64,000 nucleotides of DNA from Hymenoscyphus infarciens (taxonomy: Eukaryota; Ascomycota; Leotiomycetes; Helotiales; Helotiaceae): NCBI GenBank assembly GCA_001414345.1, contig LLCB01000105.1, positions 62,001 through 126,000 on the forward strand, given 5' to 3'. The first letter of the stretch is position 1; each line of letters begins with the position of its first letter. Shown piece by piece: positions 11,627 to 23,727 of this stretch. The notes beneath the pieces were generated by a model. The model was not told the DNA's origin, searched no databases, and saw nothing but the letters and a program-made list of their open reading frames with translations. The position numbers and the translations under genes are program-made.

Positions 11627-13623
11627 ATGTCGACTTTACAGGATAAGGTCACGATTGCGAGCAGCACTGCTCTGCGCGTATTTACTTTTATCTTCTTGCG
11701 GATCATTCCCGGCCATGTTAGCAGCTTCTAGTCTACTCTTAACTACAGACCACAATGGCTAATCAAGTCTTACTAGCCTTTACCACCTATCATCTACTCC
11801 TTATTCGCAATCTACGTTCCTTCTTTCCTATCGAGTTTCTTTACCCAATCGCCCTACGTGGTTCTGGAGGATGAGGTGGATATCGTGGTGACCGAAACCG
11901 AGGTGGAAGACCAGCCACCCACCTTCTCTTCGACTGCAGCACATTCTCAGAACCTCCCGGCTGGAGAAAAGCCAACACATCTGGAGGAGGAGATCGATAT
12001 AAAGGAGACAGTGATAGCCGAGGAGAAGTCTGCACGGCCATGGAAGACACTCTTGACCGGACTTCCCAGCCCGACATCAACATTGTTATCCCTCGCTACC
12101 TTCTTGATCAACGCATTATTGCTCTCGTCCGCCGTGGATTTGGTATATCGGGCAAAGGTTTATCACCCAAGCAATGATGTCTCCTTTGCGCGACTGGGAT
12201 ACGTTTCACCTACGGATGCCAGTATTCTGGTCCGAGAGCCTGAAGCTTCACAACTCCCAATATTCGTCTCCTACAGGCTCGCAGATGATGCAGCTTCATA
12301 TGAAGACCCTGCTTGGAAGAACGCAGGCGTGATTACGGCTCTTGGTAACGACACTGACTACACCGGAACTGTGACCTTTGCATTGCCAAACTACCCGGAC
12401 AGAAGATACCAATGGAGCACCTCAAACAATCATACCGGATTCTTCACCATTCCACCAAAACCCGGACAAGTTGGAAAGCAAGGATCTTTCACTTTCTTGA
12501 CTTCGAGCTGTATCAAACCTCGTTTTCCATACAACCCGCTTCAACATCCATTAGCTATTCCGGGTTTTAAATATATGGCAGATGTGGTCAATTCGATTCC
12601 TGGAGGAGCTCAGTTTATGCTCTTTCTTGGTGATTTTATCTATGTGGATGTCCCAAAGCGCTTTGGTACCAGTGTCGAAGACTACCGGAGAGAGTATCGA
12701 CAAGTCTATAACTCGCCAGATTGGCCACTTGTGGGACAGAACTTGAGCTGGATTCATGTTTTGGATGATCATGAGATTGCCAATGACTGGGATGCCAATA
12801 CCACAGGAGTCTACGAAGCAGCTGCTGATCCATGGCACCATTATCATACATCCGTGAACCCACCAAAAGCCCGCCAAGCTGGTACCTACAATCAGCTGAG
12901 AAAAGATGCTACATACTTCGAGTTCACTCAAGGTCCTGCAACCTTCTTCATGCTAGATACTCGAACCTACCGTAATGCTTCGGGTGACTTGCCTGTGAAT
13001 AGCACAGAAAAGACTATGCTCGGCCCGGAACAGCTCGCTGATCTACTTGCTTTCCTCGCTAAACCTGAACCGAAAGGTGTGAAATGGAAGATTATTGCTT
13101 CCAGCATTCCATTCACAAAGAACTGGAGAGTAAACAGCCTCGATACCTGGGCTGGATATCTCCACGAGCGGAAGATCATTTTGGAAGCCATGTGGGATGT
13201 CGGACTTCGAGGAGGCGTAGGAGTCACGATTTTGTCTGGCGATCGCCATGAGTTTGCTGCTACTGCATTCCCTCCCCCTGCTGGTGGAAAATGGCCTATT
13301 AGTGCAACTGTGAACGAGTTTTCAACCAGTCCCCTCAGTCAATTTTACTTGCCTACCCCAACTTATAGGCAAACGGACGAGGAGGATGTGATGGTAAAGT
13401 AAGTTTTAGTTCCAGTACGCTTTTGGCCGTCACTGACGCGCTTAGATATATTCCAAATGGCAACTCAAAACTCGGAGCTATCACAATAGAGAATACGGCG
13501 AGTGATCAAAGCATCTTCAAATTCCGACTCTACGTTGATGGCGTTGAAGCTTGGTCTTCAGTTTTGCTGTCTCCACCAACAATTTCTGGAAAGCAATGGG
13601 GCAAAGATGCACTTTGGGGGTAA
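11627..13623 (+). CDS. PhoD-like alkaline phosphatase, membrane-anchored
   Basis: Metallophosphoesterase of the PhoD family (hydrolysis of phosphomono- or diesters). Three exons, 11627-11716, 11777-13398 and 13446-13623, give 629 aa. The ATG at 11627 (MSTLQDKVTIASSTALRVF) is chosen because exon 2 has no ATG in frame and exons 1-2 together reproduce the family's hydrophobic N-terminus (PPIIYSLFAIYVPSFL). The donor after exon 1 (GTTAGC) is weak, but the branch (GCTAATC) and frame fit. Membrane segments lie at about residues 10-55 and 135-155. Catalytic metal motifs are present in order: GDFIYVD, DDHEIANDWD and SGDRHEF. It divides convincingly into an acidic cytosolic N-terminal stretch and a lumenal or extracellular catalytic domain; that topology is inferred. 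Confidence 0.86.
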
Positions 13624-15820
13624 ATCTGAGGGCATAGAGGGATCAGACCTCCGGCTGTTCAAGAGGCGTTTTAGGTATCATGATTCTGAATGAATAATGA
13701 GGTTCATAATTTTGAAGAGGAGCATTTTGTGGACTACTGACTCTTGATGAATATCGGTGTGGAAATTTGACTGACATCTTCGCTGTCTAGGTCTTTTGTG
13801 CTTGAACAACATCTTCTGAAGAGCGAACTTCTTGTCTGGCTTGGATTACCTTGCTTGATCAATTTTGGCTGACAAATCATCTATCTACTTGTGGCACATC
13901 AAGAGCTTCACACTTGGGAGGTGCAAGTGAGATTTTCAAAGTTGGTATCCAATTGTGCTACTACTACAATTACTTGATCTTCTTTTGCTGGCATCACTTT
14001 TGCTGTTCTACTGCAAGAGATGAAATATCCGCCGGAAAATATCGGAAAGTGTCTTCTCTTATGGAATTCACCCCAGAATGTTTCAGCTTCTACGTCTCAC
14101 TTGCCAACTTGTTTACATGTAATTCAAAATCATGCTGTCTTCTCCGCTTGCTGCCAAGTTATATCGAAGTGTGCTTACTTTGAATTTATCGAGTGGAAGT
14201 GTAGCTATATACTCTAGTCTAAGCAAGCTTCAGTGGGTCGCTACTGCTTCACAAATGTTTAACGTATCGTTGTTTCCTATAGTGGAACTGAGCATGACCA
14301 ATGTTATTCACCGCAGGCACCTAACTATAAAAGTCTCTCACTCCTACCTTTCCACCAACTTTCAACCTACCACAATACATAAACAAACCTCTCGCATATC
14401 TTGCAAAGTTTTCAAGTTCAGCATCTGCATGAGCATTCGTTACCCAATTGAAGTCTCTCTCTCAATATTATTAACCAGTCCGAATACCAAGGCAAGTATC
14501 ATTTACGAATCGCTCGCCTTTGCATCCTTGCCTTCAGCAGCAGCTTCCTCCAAACTCTCTCAAAGAACAATTCGAAACTCGAATACCAAAACTGAAATCG
14601 GACTTGCAACTCAAACTAATTTCGTGTTCTTTCTGGGCCTCCAACTTAAGATAAGAAATACTTGTGAGTTTTGTTTCCTATATTTTTTTGTTGCTTTACT
14701 GCCTATGTTCTGCCTACCAATCGGCTTGGGAAATTCACAATACCCCATGAACGAATGCATCTTCGCCATTGCCACTTCGGATTATTTGGTTGCGACTTTG
14801 CTCTACGTGAATGCATCCCCGTAGGTTTGTTCCGTCTTCGGCCATATCATCACCGAGTCCTAGCTTGTCAGCTTAAATTTGAAGTTCTGTGTCAAGATTA
14901 GCGGATTAGCAGTATGAGATCACAACCTCGCTTACTCCTTTGGACTGGTTCCACCGCCAACAACTACAACTGCTACCAGCCACACTCCACTGCGCCATAG
15001 GGCTTTTGATAGCTTGCTTTCAAGTTAAATTCTCAGTCCACGATCATCAAGTATCTTTGGTTGGTTTTACTGACATCTGAGTTGGAATAGAAGTGACCAT
15101 CCTCTTACAGACAAAGAGGGTTGGCATACAAGAAGCCGGTAAGCCTTATTTTTTTCTGCTTTCCCTTTCTACTCATCGCTGCTAACATCATGGAAGGAAA
15201 TTTGTCCTTGGAACTTTTCATCAACCAAAAAAAAAAAAAAAAAAAAGCCCTCCCAGGCCCACTTTTGCGGTTGGTCCTGCCTTTCGCTTAAGGATACAAC
15301 CCCCCTCTTACCTCACCAACCCTTTTGTAAGTCCACAGCCACATTACTGAAATCAGACTACCTATTGGCCCCTCCTCCCTTGACTCATCCTCTTTGGTGA
15401 ACAGCTATTCACCTCAAGGCATCCGAACTTTACCCCTCTTTTACCCTGGGATTACCCCTCATTTTGACATAGGTTCAAGACACACTCCTCAGAATTCACC
15501 TCACAATTTCCCCCTATTGGAAATTCTCCCCTGGAACTGGCCCTATATTTTCTTTATCCAGGCTTCCCATCCTTCCTTTTTTCTAACAAACCAACAGCTA
15601 CTTTTGCAGACATTGTCTGCGACTCCTCCGCCAACAACCTTGAATACACTTCTTTGCCTTACATCTTTGAGAACTTGTTTTTCAAAGTGGGAGCCTTTTC
15701 GACATCAGTTGTCTACTCAAGCTTCTCCTCTCCCCTTCCCTGGTTAGTCTTACATCCAATTATCTGCCAGCGGCGATACAACTTACAATCTCCGACCAGC
15801 CAACCACGACACCTCCCATC
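13624..15820. other. Long intergenic / probable 5' leader region
   Basis: 2.2 kb with no supported coding sequence. Several overlapping open frames exist in 14020-14900, but none is recognisable. Spliceosome-like sites (GTGAGT at 14663, GTAAGC at 15139 followed by GCTAAC near 15180) and pyrimidine-rich DNA suggest a long spliced 5' UTR for the gene starting at 15821. A 20-nt poly(A) run occupies 15227-15246. Confidence 0.4.
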
Positions 15821-17676
15821 ATGAACTCCAGCTCAAAGGGCAAGCAGCCGTATCCCACTGACCCCCAAGGACGTGGATACTCCTACGGTGGTATCAACCC
15901 TTCCAATGCTCAAAAGACCGAGGCCTTCCCTACTTTCGATCCAACCGTTACCTCCAACGAGTCGTACGATATCAATACTGGCAGATCGGGCTTTGCACAC
16001 TATGCGGTAAGCACCACTGAGCCCCTATTCAAACTTTGCAGAACTTTAGCTTTGACTGACCGACTGTCGATTTCTAGGGAAATGATCAAAACGCTTTGAA
16101 TCGACTTATCGCAGCTTCTTCCAGATTCAGTCCTCCTCAACCAGAGCTTGGCTACAAACAGTACAACGTTGGAGCTCAATATCGCATCGTTGGCGACGTT
16201 AGAAACGCTGTCGCCCCTGCTCTCCCTAGGCAATTCTCCCAAGTTCCATCGGCTGGCTTTAACGGCAACGTGGTCCCTTCTATTTCCAACCACTTTTTGC
16301 AAACACCAACTTTTGGTTTCAACGCACACTCTGCAGCTTTTGTCCCGGTGGCGTCGCCAGCTCGTTCTTCACCAGGAATGTTCAATGCCAACACACCAGC
16401 CTTCGTTCCAGGTGGTTCCCCCGCCCCTCTTCTACATTCGTCCTCTAGCTCCTCTCTTGTCCAGGCTAGCAATAATGGGTTTGCTTTTCGCTCAAAGCCC
16501 CCCGTCGCTCCTCGAGCTATGATACAAAGCCTGCTTGAAAGTATCAAACCAGATCCCTATAATCAGCAGAATGGCAACACCGGAGGTGCCCTTGTTCCCT
16601 CGGGACCACCCCCTATCCGACACTTCACGACTCGCTTCGATAAGAAGCTCAAGGATATCGTTATCACCCACGAGGGAGTCTTTTACAACGCTGTCAGAGT
16701 CGAGCAACAAATCTTTGCAGATGGCACAATCGAGACGGAAACTTTCCACGATTTCGATCTCGAAAATGGCTATAACCTTTTGGAGGAGCTTACCAACATG
16801 TCACCAGAGGAGCGAGCAAAGTTCTTCTCCGACAAGTTCGCTGAGATTGTCATTGATGGTCCATACGTCGAGGCTCTCTTCGAGGGTCCAGTGGCCTTTG
16901 CCAAATACTTGAAGGAGAATAAGAAGGTGGACACCAGCGCAGCAGCCGACATCTTCGGAACCATCGGACTAGGATTAGGATTAAGAACTCAAACCAGCAC
17001 AAAAGGAAAGGAGGAGGAAATTGCCACCCAACCAAAGACCGTCTTGGATATCCTCGCCCTTCTTGGCCCTGACTTCCCCCAAAACTGCCGCAACCTATTC
17101 ATCAGAATTATCTTCCCCCCAGACTCCGCCCCCGCTCAAGCTCCTGTCACCCACCCCGTTATCTTCCACTCGGCCCTTGCTCAAAAGCAATCAGCTCGTC
17201 CCAACGCCGGTGCCATTGACTGCGGAACTACCCCCCTCCTTTGGCATCTCACATGTCTCGTCGATCCACTAAACACCTTCACCAACCTCCGTCGTCTAGA
17301 CGTCACGTTGCAAACTCCCAAGGGATGTCCTAGGCCCGTTACGCTCGAGCATATGGATCACATCCTCCCCTTCTACGACATTGAGAGCTTTCTGGGTTGG
17401 CAGGTCTGGTGGACACACGAATATCTCACTCATCCCGAACGAGTTCAGGCTTGGCCTCTGGAGCAGTGTGCTTGTGAGTGGGTTAAGATTTGTGCCCAGC
17501 GCGATCAGTGGTGGGAGCAAATTGAGGGAGCTGTCTTTGTTAGGAAGAGTCAATTTCATGGACCGGGTAAGCAATTTGGGGGAGGTGGAGGTGGAGGTGG
17601 CGGTGGAGGTAGAGGTGGTAGAAAGTATGGTGGTCCACATTCAGGTGGTGTTCCAAAGAGAGGTCGTTATCGTTGA
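15821..17676 (+). CDS. Fungal protein of unknown function with Gly/Arg-rich tail
   Basis: Two exons, 15821-16006 and 16078-17676, give 594 aa; intron donor GTAAGC, acceptor TTTCTAG, join in frame (AHYA-GNDQN). Not recognised as a named family. The N-terminal ~200 residues are Ser/Pro/Asn-rich and likely disordered. Residues ~220-560 form an apparently folded domain with conserved-looking blocks (HFTTRFDKKLKDIVITHEGV, PFYDIESFLGWQVWWTHEYL). The C-terminus is a glycine run followed by RGGRKYGG and PKRGRYR, reminiscent of RGG-type RNA-binding tails. A role in RNA or mRNP biology is a guess from that tail only. Confidence 0.7.
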
Positions 17677-18471
17677 TTCGAACTAATAGGCGGATTATGG
17701 TCTGGAATTGGTGGATCGAATCCTTGATGCGGCTCTGAATTTTTCTTTCGGAGTTGCGGGTTTGCATCTTACCTTTACTTACCAGCTGTTACTTCGACAG
17801 AACGGAGGGGAGGGGAGTTGGAGTTGGGATCAGGAAGGTGAAGGTCGGTGTGAGATGGAATCCTTCTGATTTTCTCAGGAGTTGCGGGGTTTGATCTTGC
17901 CTTGACCTTCTGCGGAGCGACGATTGATGCTGGATATGCGTGCATTTCTGGCGTTCATTTCCTTGCTCGAGCGGCATTCACTGGTTCGGCGGCATTTGCA
18001 TTTCTTTTCTTCTTCTTTTCATTTCGCATTTTCTCTCGCATTGCATGGAACATCAACATGGGTAGCATTGGAGGAGTTAATAATTTGGCATGCATCTGCA
18101 ATTTTTTTTGCATCTGCATGAAAAAGGGGCTACATCACATTTACACATGCATTGCGAGGGAGTTTACATTACCACTGATTCTTCTGATTTCATGAACGCG
18201 GGGGTTGGATACATGACATCAGAATCAGGATAATGAGTTTGACTTCGACCACGGAGAGTTACGAGGTTGTATTTAGATTTCTTTGAAGCACTTGCGATGC
18301 TGACTTCGCCATTTACTCTCTGGATACTAGCACGGCTGTTTTCTGAAGAGGAGTTGTAGCGTAACACAGCATAGAGGAAAGCAAAAGTAATGGTTTCAAT
18401 AAACTTTTTGAAATCTCTCTAGTGATAAAGTGACTGACACCTCATCTCATCCACCTCTTGAACTTCTAAAT
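17677..18471. other. Intergenic region between convergent genes
   Basis: About 800 bp of 3' flanking sequence for the Gly-rich protein gene (+) and the PQ-loop gene (-). No supported coding sequence or repeat. Confidence 0.5.
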
Positions 18472-20004
18472 TCAAGCAACAGCCGAATCCCCTCTATCAT
18501 TAAGAAGCGGTCTCTGTGGCCTCGAGTCTTCCTCTTCCGCTCCCTCCTCAACCTCCCGATAAATAAAAAACTGGATAAAGATCCCCAAATCCAAAAACAA
18601 CGTTCCAAGACTCCCGGCAAGCCAAGAAGCATTTACACCAATATACCTACCATACAACCCCGCCATCTCGCCCTCCCTACATCTTCCATGTTTGCCCGAA
18701 CAATGAGGTTCATATGCCAAGATAGACAAAACATATGTGAGATTCCCGATACAGGCGAAGAGAAAGAATAGCATGCTAACACCCGAAGTACTCTTTCGTC
18801 GATAATTGAGGAGGATTTGAGGAATTCTAGAGCCAAGGTAGAGAACGGCGCAAAGGTATCCAAAAATCTGGCCCCAAAGGTTGAATTTTAATCCCGAGTC
18901 TCCATCTGGGATAGGCTCGGAGTGAGGGGATTGAGTTCTTTCGGAGATGTACCAGCCCATTACGCCTGCCGAACAGACCATGAATATGGTGAAGAGGTTA
19001 AAAATCGTAGCTTGGAGACGGGTGGTTGGTTCTGTTGCTGGAGCGGGAGAAGATTGCAGAGGTACTGCTGGGGAGAGATGGGAGGCGGAAACCGAGGTGT
19101 CGGATAAAAAACTCGAACGGCGTTCTCTTTCTTGAGGAAGGAGTCCTGTTCTTTCATTTGCTTCTCCGATGTGGTATTCTGGGTCAGAGTGGTGGGTTGG
19201 TTTTGGTGGTGGGATTACTTCGTCGCGGAGGGTGAAGCCTCTGTAGTAGAAGCATTGGAGGAGGAGGACTATGTCTGCTATTGTGTAGTAGATTGCCAAG
19301 ATGATCTGAAATATACGTTAATATGTCATTTTTGAAATTCAGAATGATGAAACATACCATGGTCGGCAAGACACCCTGTAAAACAGCTCCTAGAATGTTG
19401 AATATATCGCCTAGAAGCCAGACGATGATGAATTGGAGGGATAAGCCATCTGCGGACCCTCGTCGAAATTGCTCAATAATTTGGGGTGAAAATACAACGA
19501 TCCCTATTGAATTGTGTCAGCTAGAACCTCCAGGGGACAGCAGTGAACAAATAAGTTCCTGATCAAACGACTTGCTTGTACCAACTACTCTCCACTCGGG
19601 CTAAGAGGGCCGGAAAAAAGAAACCGGTATTTAAGCCAGGAGAACCAGGAAATACGATAATTCTTCTCGGGGCTTCTCAGCTCAAGGGCCTGGGCCCCCT
19701 CAAGCGTTTCTGGGAAATCGGAAGAGCCTTGGTACTCTCAAGCAACCTCCAACAACCCCTTGCAAGGGCTCAACAACAAAATCAAAACCAAAACACCCTC
19801 GAAATGAACTTACAGCAAGCAATCGAAACAGACCTATCTCACAAATCAGTAAAAACCTCAAAGACAACCAAAAGACCATTCCAGATCTCAAAATTAAATC
19901 TGGGGTGAATGCAAGGAGTGTGGAGTATGAAGAAGTCAAACTTACCCGCAAATACCACTAATAGCGGTAATATCCAAATTCAACGCCTGAGCCGGAGGAA
20001 ACAT
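18472..20004 (-). CDS. PQ-loop repeat transporter, vacuolar basic amino acid exporter type (Ypq1-like)
   Basis: Four exons, 20004-19946, 19833-19814, 19503-19358 and 19305-18472, give 352 aa. Exon 2 is a microexon of only 20 nt: it restores the frame between SGICG and IVVFSPQI and supplies the conserved S-x-S-x-x-C-W of transmembrane helix 1. Both flanking introns have good ends (GTAAGT, GATAG, GTAAGT, AATAG). The first PQ-loop is VVFSPQIIEQFRRGSADGLS, the second YLGSRIPQILLNYRRKST. About seven membrane helices are expected, with a hydrophilic loop in the middle containing a dileucine-like ERTGLLPQE typical of vacuolar sorting. Yeast relatives (Ypq1-3) export lysine, arginine or histidine from the vacuole. 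Confidence 0.87.
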
Positions 20005-20397
20005 CTCTCCTCTTCCTTCCCTATTTCCCTTCCTTTTCCCTAAACTCCCCTTAAGAAAATAACTCCAAAAAAAATCTCCCTTAAGACTCGGACCCCCTCT
20101 ATGACGTCTTAACCCCAAATTTCAATTGCCTGGCCCAGATTCCCTTTGAATAAGAGAGTGGTCGTGACTTTTTGATATCCAAGACCGCAGTGTTGAAAAT
20201 GGAATGATGCTGGAGACAAACGGGTTGGAAAAGTTCTTTGAGGAATGCTTGTAGGGAGTAAGATTTTTTTAATGAGACGAGATTGGCCACGTCATGTGAT
20301 TGGGGTCTTAGTCCAGATTCCAGGTTTCCGCGGATATTAGTCACCAAGGCAAGCTAATGAAATGATGGGGTAATTCACATGAAGGGCCTGTATTTTA

Positions 20398-20494
20398 TAC
20401 TATCCCCCCCCTTGATTACATTGTAGGGTGCACAGACATTGCTATACTAAAACGACCGTGCGCATACAATGTAATTAGGGGGGGGGGGATAGTA
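20398..20494. mobile_element. Tiny TA-flanked palindromic element (MITE-like hairpin)
   Basis: About 95 bp with inverted ends: the left arm starts CTATCC plus a C run and contains ATTACATTGTA; the right arm contains TACAATGTAAT then a G run ending GGATAG. The core of ~35 nt has no visible coding. A TA dinucleotide lies on each side, as expected of a Tc1/mariner-type target duplication. It lies in the short intergenic gap between the PQ-loop gene and PWP2. The inverted repeat is directly visible; its mobile origin is inferred. Confidence 0.6.
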
Positions 20495-20627
20495 CAGCTT
20501 AAGTGGATCTCTTTATATTGAAAAGGAAAATGTTAGAAATGTCACATTTTTTGCCCCTTATCGTCTGGTTGTGTAACCGGTAATGCCTCAAGATATTTAC
20601 TCCAACACGTCCCATCCATATAACTCC

Positions 20628-23402
20628 CTAATCTAAACCGATCCACTCCGCATCCTCATCAATATCGTCGACCATTTCCTCATCTCCCCCAAACCCATTG
20701 GTAACACTCCTCTGTCCATCTTGTGGACCAACCTTCGCCACCGGTTGACTGGTCAAATAATCGATCGTATATACATTCTCATCTGCTAACCTTCTCAGTT
20801 CATCTCTGATTTTGCCCACAGCTCTTGCTACAACCCTCAATTCCGCGTCGACCTGCCCTCTGTTGTCACTCACCCACTGGCCATGAGAAACTAATATAGC
20901 TTGCACCCAGAGAAGACAGAATTCGAGATGAGGAGATTCTTCTGTTTGTAGAGATACGAAACGGAGAAGGCGTGGGATGTAGACAATAGGTAGTTCGGAA
21001 ACGACCAGGGAGATGTTAGGGTGAGGGATAGCCTCGAAGACCCGACGCAGGAGAGGTGCCTCGTTGAGGCGGAATGCCATGACGAGAGCTTTAAGGTAGT
21101 CTTTGTCTTTTTCTAGGACGTGTAAGGTTGATGCGGGGGTTACCGCGAGGTCGAGATCGATAGGATCGAAGAGAGGGATTGTGTCGAGACTATAAATGAG
21201 GAGCCCTTCTGTTGAAGCAGCACAGAAGGAGCGACCGGTAGGAGCAAATGCTAGACCTGTGACGCGGACTTCAGGGTTGTGTTTTCGTGCTGATGGATCA
21301 CCACCACGCGTTGAACCTGGTAGAGTTTTGTCAAGACGGTCCTCGAGATCTGAGGCTTCGCCTTGCTCGTCAATGAGACCAGCAGCTCCAGCTTCTGTCA
21401 GCAATCTGCTGTTCAAGAATTCTTGCGTTCCAGAAAGTGATAGATTGATGCTGACAGTGAAGCGCTTCAAAAGTACGAGCGAGGCAACCGAGTACAAACA
21501 AATGTACTTGCTGTTTCCACCTGCAAGTACGCAACTTCCATCCGAGCTATATCTCAGGGTACTGAAGCTTTTGTTTCCAGATGCATTTGCAGCAGTTCTT
21601 CGGTCTCCTATTTTTCGACCACCGGATACATCTCTTCTCCCGTCCACGCCTGATTGTTGCTCCGCTTCAGAAACCGACCAGAATGTTAATTGGCCATCCA
21701 ACGTGGAAACCGCAAGTTGTCGTGAATCGGGTCGAAATGCAACATCTAATACATCTGCCTGAAGTTGCAGCGGCTCGCTCGTTTGTGTTCGATCGAAAAC
21801 CGACCATATTCGAACAGTGTGATCCCAACTTCCACTAACGACCACACCGCCATTAGGTGCAAATGCCAGTGATGAGACGGGTCCCTCATGACCTGCTAAT
21901 CTATCAAGCAGTTGTCCAGTCTGGACAGACCAGATGTGAATGTCGAAGGAGTCGAGAGATCCGGCACAAACAACTTCGCCACTGGGATCAACTGCTAGGC
22001 AAGAGAATGAGAGTCGTGTTGGCGCTGTAAATGTCCGGAAATTTCGATATCTGATCAAGTCCCACGCTCTTATCGACCCGTCGAGACTTGATGTGAAAAG
22101 CACGTTCCCTCGTTTTGCAAATTCGCAAGCTGTCACTCCACTGGTATGTTCAGTGAAAGTAACGATACAAAATCCCGAGTTAACATCCCAAACTTTGATC
22201 TTTCCGTCATCGGCAGTGGTAACAACTCTTTGTCCGTCTGGAGAGTAAACCAAGGCATTCATCGAATCGAAATGTCCTTGTTGCTTCAAAATATATGACT
22301 CCGATTGCCATTCCCAAACCAGAAGTTGTCCTAATTTTGAGGCCCCAAATGCCAGCCATTCGCCAGTTTTGTTGATAGTGACAAAATCAATGTCATTTTG
22401 CGAAATGCTCAGCGTGTGTATCATGTCAAACTCCGGCATTTCGTACAAACCAAAAACTCCATTCGAAAAGCCTGCCACTAACAAATTCGTTTCCGGGTGA
22501 AATACTGCACACTTTACTTTTGCGTTGTTTTGTAAAAAGTAATTCCGTTGCGTGATACGCCATCTCTCATCAACTCCGTCATCTTTCATTTCATTAATAT
22601 CTGACTCTGGCGCATTAAGACGCTCGACATATTCCCATTGGAATACCGCACCATCTTTACTAACAGTGTAAATCGTCTCCTGGTCTTTGGAAAAGTATGC
22701 CCCAATCACGCCTTCTCTGTGACCTGCCAGTGTTGTTGGTACAAACTCGGGCATGGGATCAAGACTCCATATTCGAGCGGTCAAGTCCTTAGCAGAACTT
22801 AAGAAGAAAAGGGAATCACCCGACCATTCGATGTGCTGTACGGTATCGAAATGTCCGGCATACACTCTATGGCGCACAAAAGGCGCAAATTCTAACTCCC
22901 CATGGATATTTTGATCTGGTGTTGAAGGTGTATGCCATACTTCAATATGTCGTCCAACTCCTACAGCGATGTGTCGTCCAGATGGGGCAAAGGAAAGGGC
23001 TGTAACTGCTCCCTTGAATGAAAAGTGATGTAGAACGATCCGTCGGGGAACATTGGTTAAAATTGCGCGGCCGTCCTCGTCAATCGATAGTAGGAGATTA
23101 CCCCGCGGTGTGAGGCCAATTCGTGCGATGTTCTTTCGATGTGCGAATGGGAGGGTATGGGATTTGTTACTGCGAAAAGGTCAATAATCTTCTATAGAGT
23201 TTGGAGAATGGATTCGTACTTTACGAGGTCGAAGACCGTAACGCGATTGCCCACAGGCGAAAAGAGGCATGATCCATCCGGGCTGAATAGCAGGTTTCCC
23301 TGGCTGTAAACAGTCCCCAAAAGGTTGGAGAACTTTGGAAATAGTCAATATAGATATCCCAAAACTCGAGGGTGAGCTTCCTACCTTAAACTCCGTCTTC
23401 AT
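20628..23402 (-). CDS. PWP2: Periodic tryptophan protein 2 (Pwp2/Utp1), U3 snoRNP component
   Basis: WD40 scaffold of the UTP-B complex of the small-subunit processome, acting in 18S rRNA maturation in the nucleolus. Three exons, 23402-23385 (six codons, MKTEFK), 23332-23220 and 23169-20628, give 890 aa, close to the ~920 aa of the yeast protein. The joins are in frame (EFK-FSNLLGTVYSQ; DLVN-NKSHTLPFAH). Two WD40 propellers fill residues ~1-640, with many GH...WD units (for example GHREGVIGAYFSKD, GHEGPVSSLAFAPNG). The C-terminal Utp12-type helical domain follows (DYLKALVMAFRLNEAPLLRR). The acidic end contains DDIDEDAEWIGLD. The tiny first exon is supported by the conserved MKTEFKFSNL start. 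Confidence 0.93.
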
Positions 23403-23727
23403 CGTCACCGTTCCGTGGACATTTCCACTACTAGTATGTTGTCGCAGCTTTGCTATCGCGAACTTTTTTTATCGCTATCGGCTTGATTTTCTCGTTTTCT
23501 TGGCGGCCGGATCAACGTTCTTCCTGTTATTTACAAGGGTTCACTAGCGCAATACGGGGTGCTCAGGGGGCAGGTGCGAATTTCCTCGACCACCAAGCGA
23601 ACCTCCTGAGCGAGCACGACCTGCCATACCTTCAACAGCTTCCCAACAAACTCATCCGTTTTTGAAGCTTCAACTTCCACCGAATCTACCTCTTGAATCT
23701 GACAAGGGAACATATACACACTGCACA
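23403..23727. promoter_or_regulatory. Divergent promoter of PWP2 and the septin gene
   Basis: Only 325 bp separate the two start codons, so a ribosome-biogenesis gene and a septin gene share one promoter region. No specific binding site could be assigned. Confidence 0.6.

Noticed and set aside
14132..14824. A 230-codon open frame on the + strand
   Set aside because: Overlapped by other open frames, no recognisable domain, odd composition and lies in what looks like a leader region.
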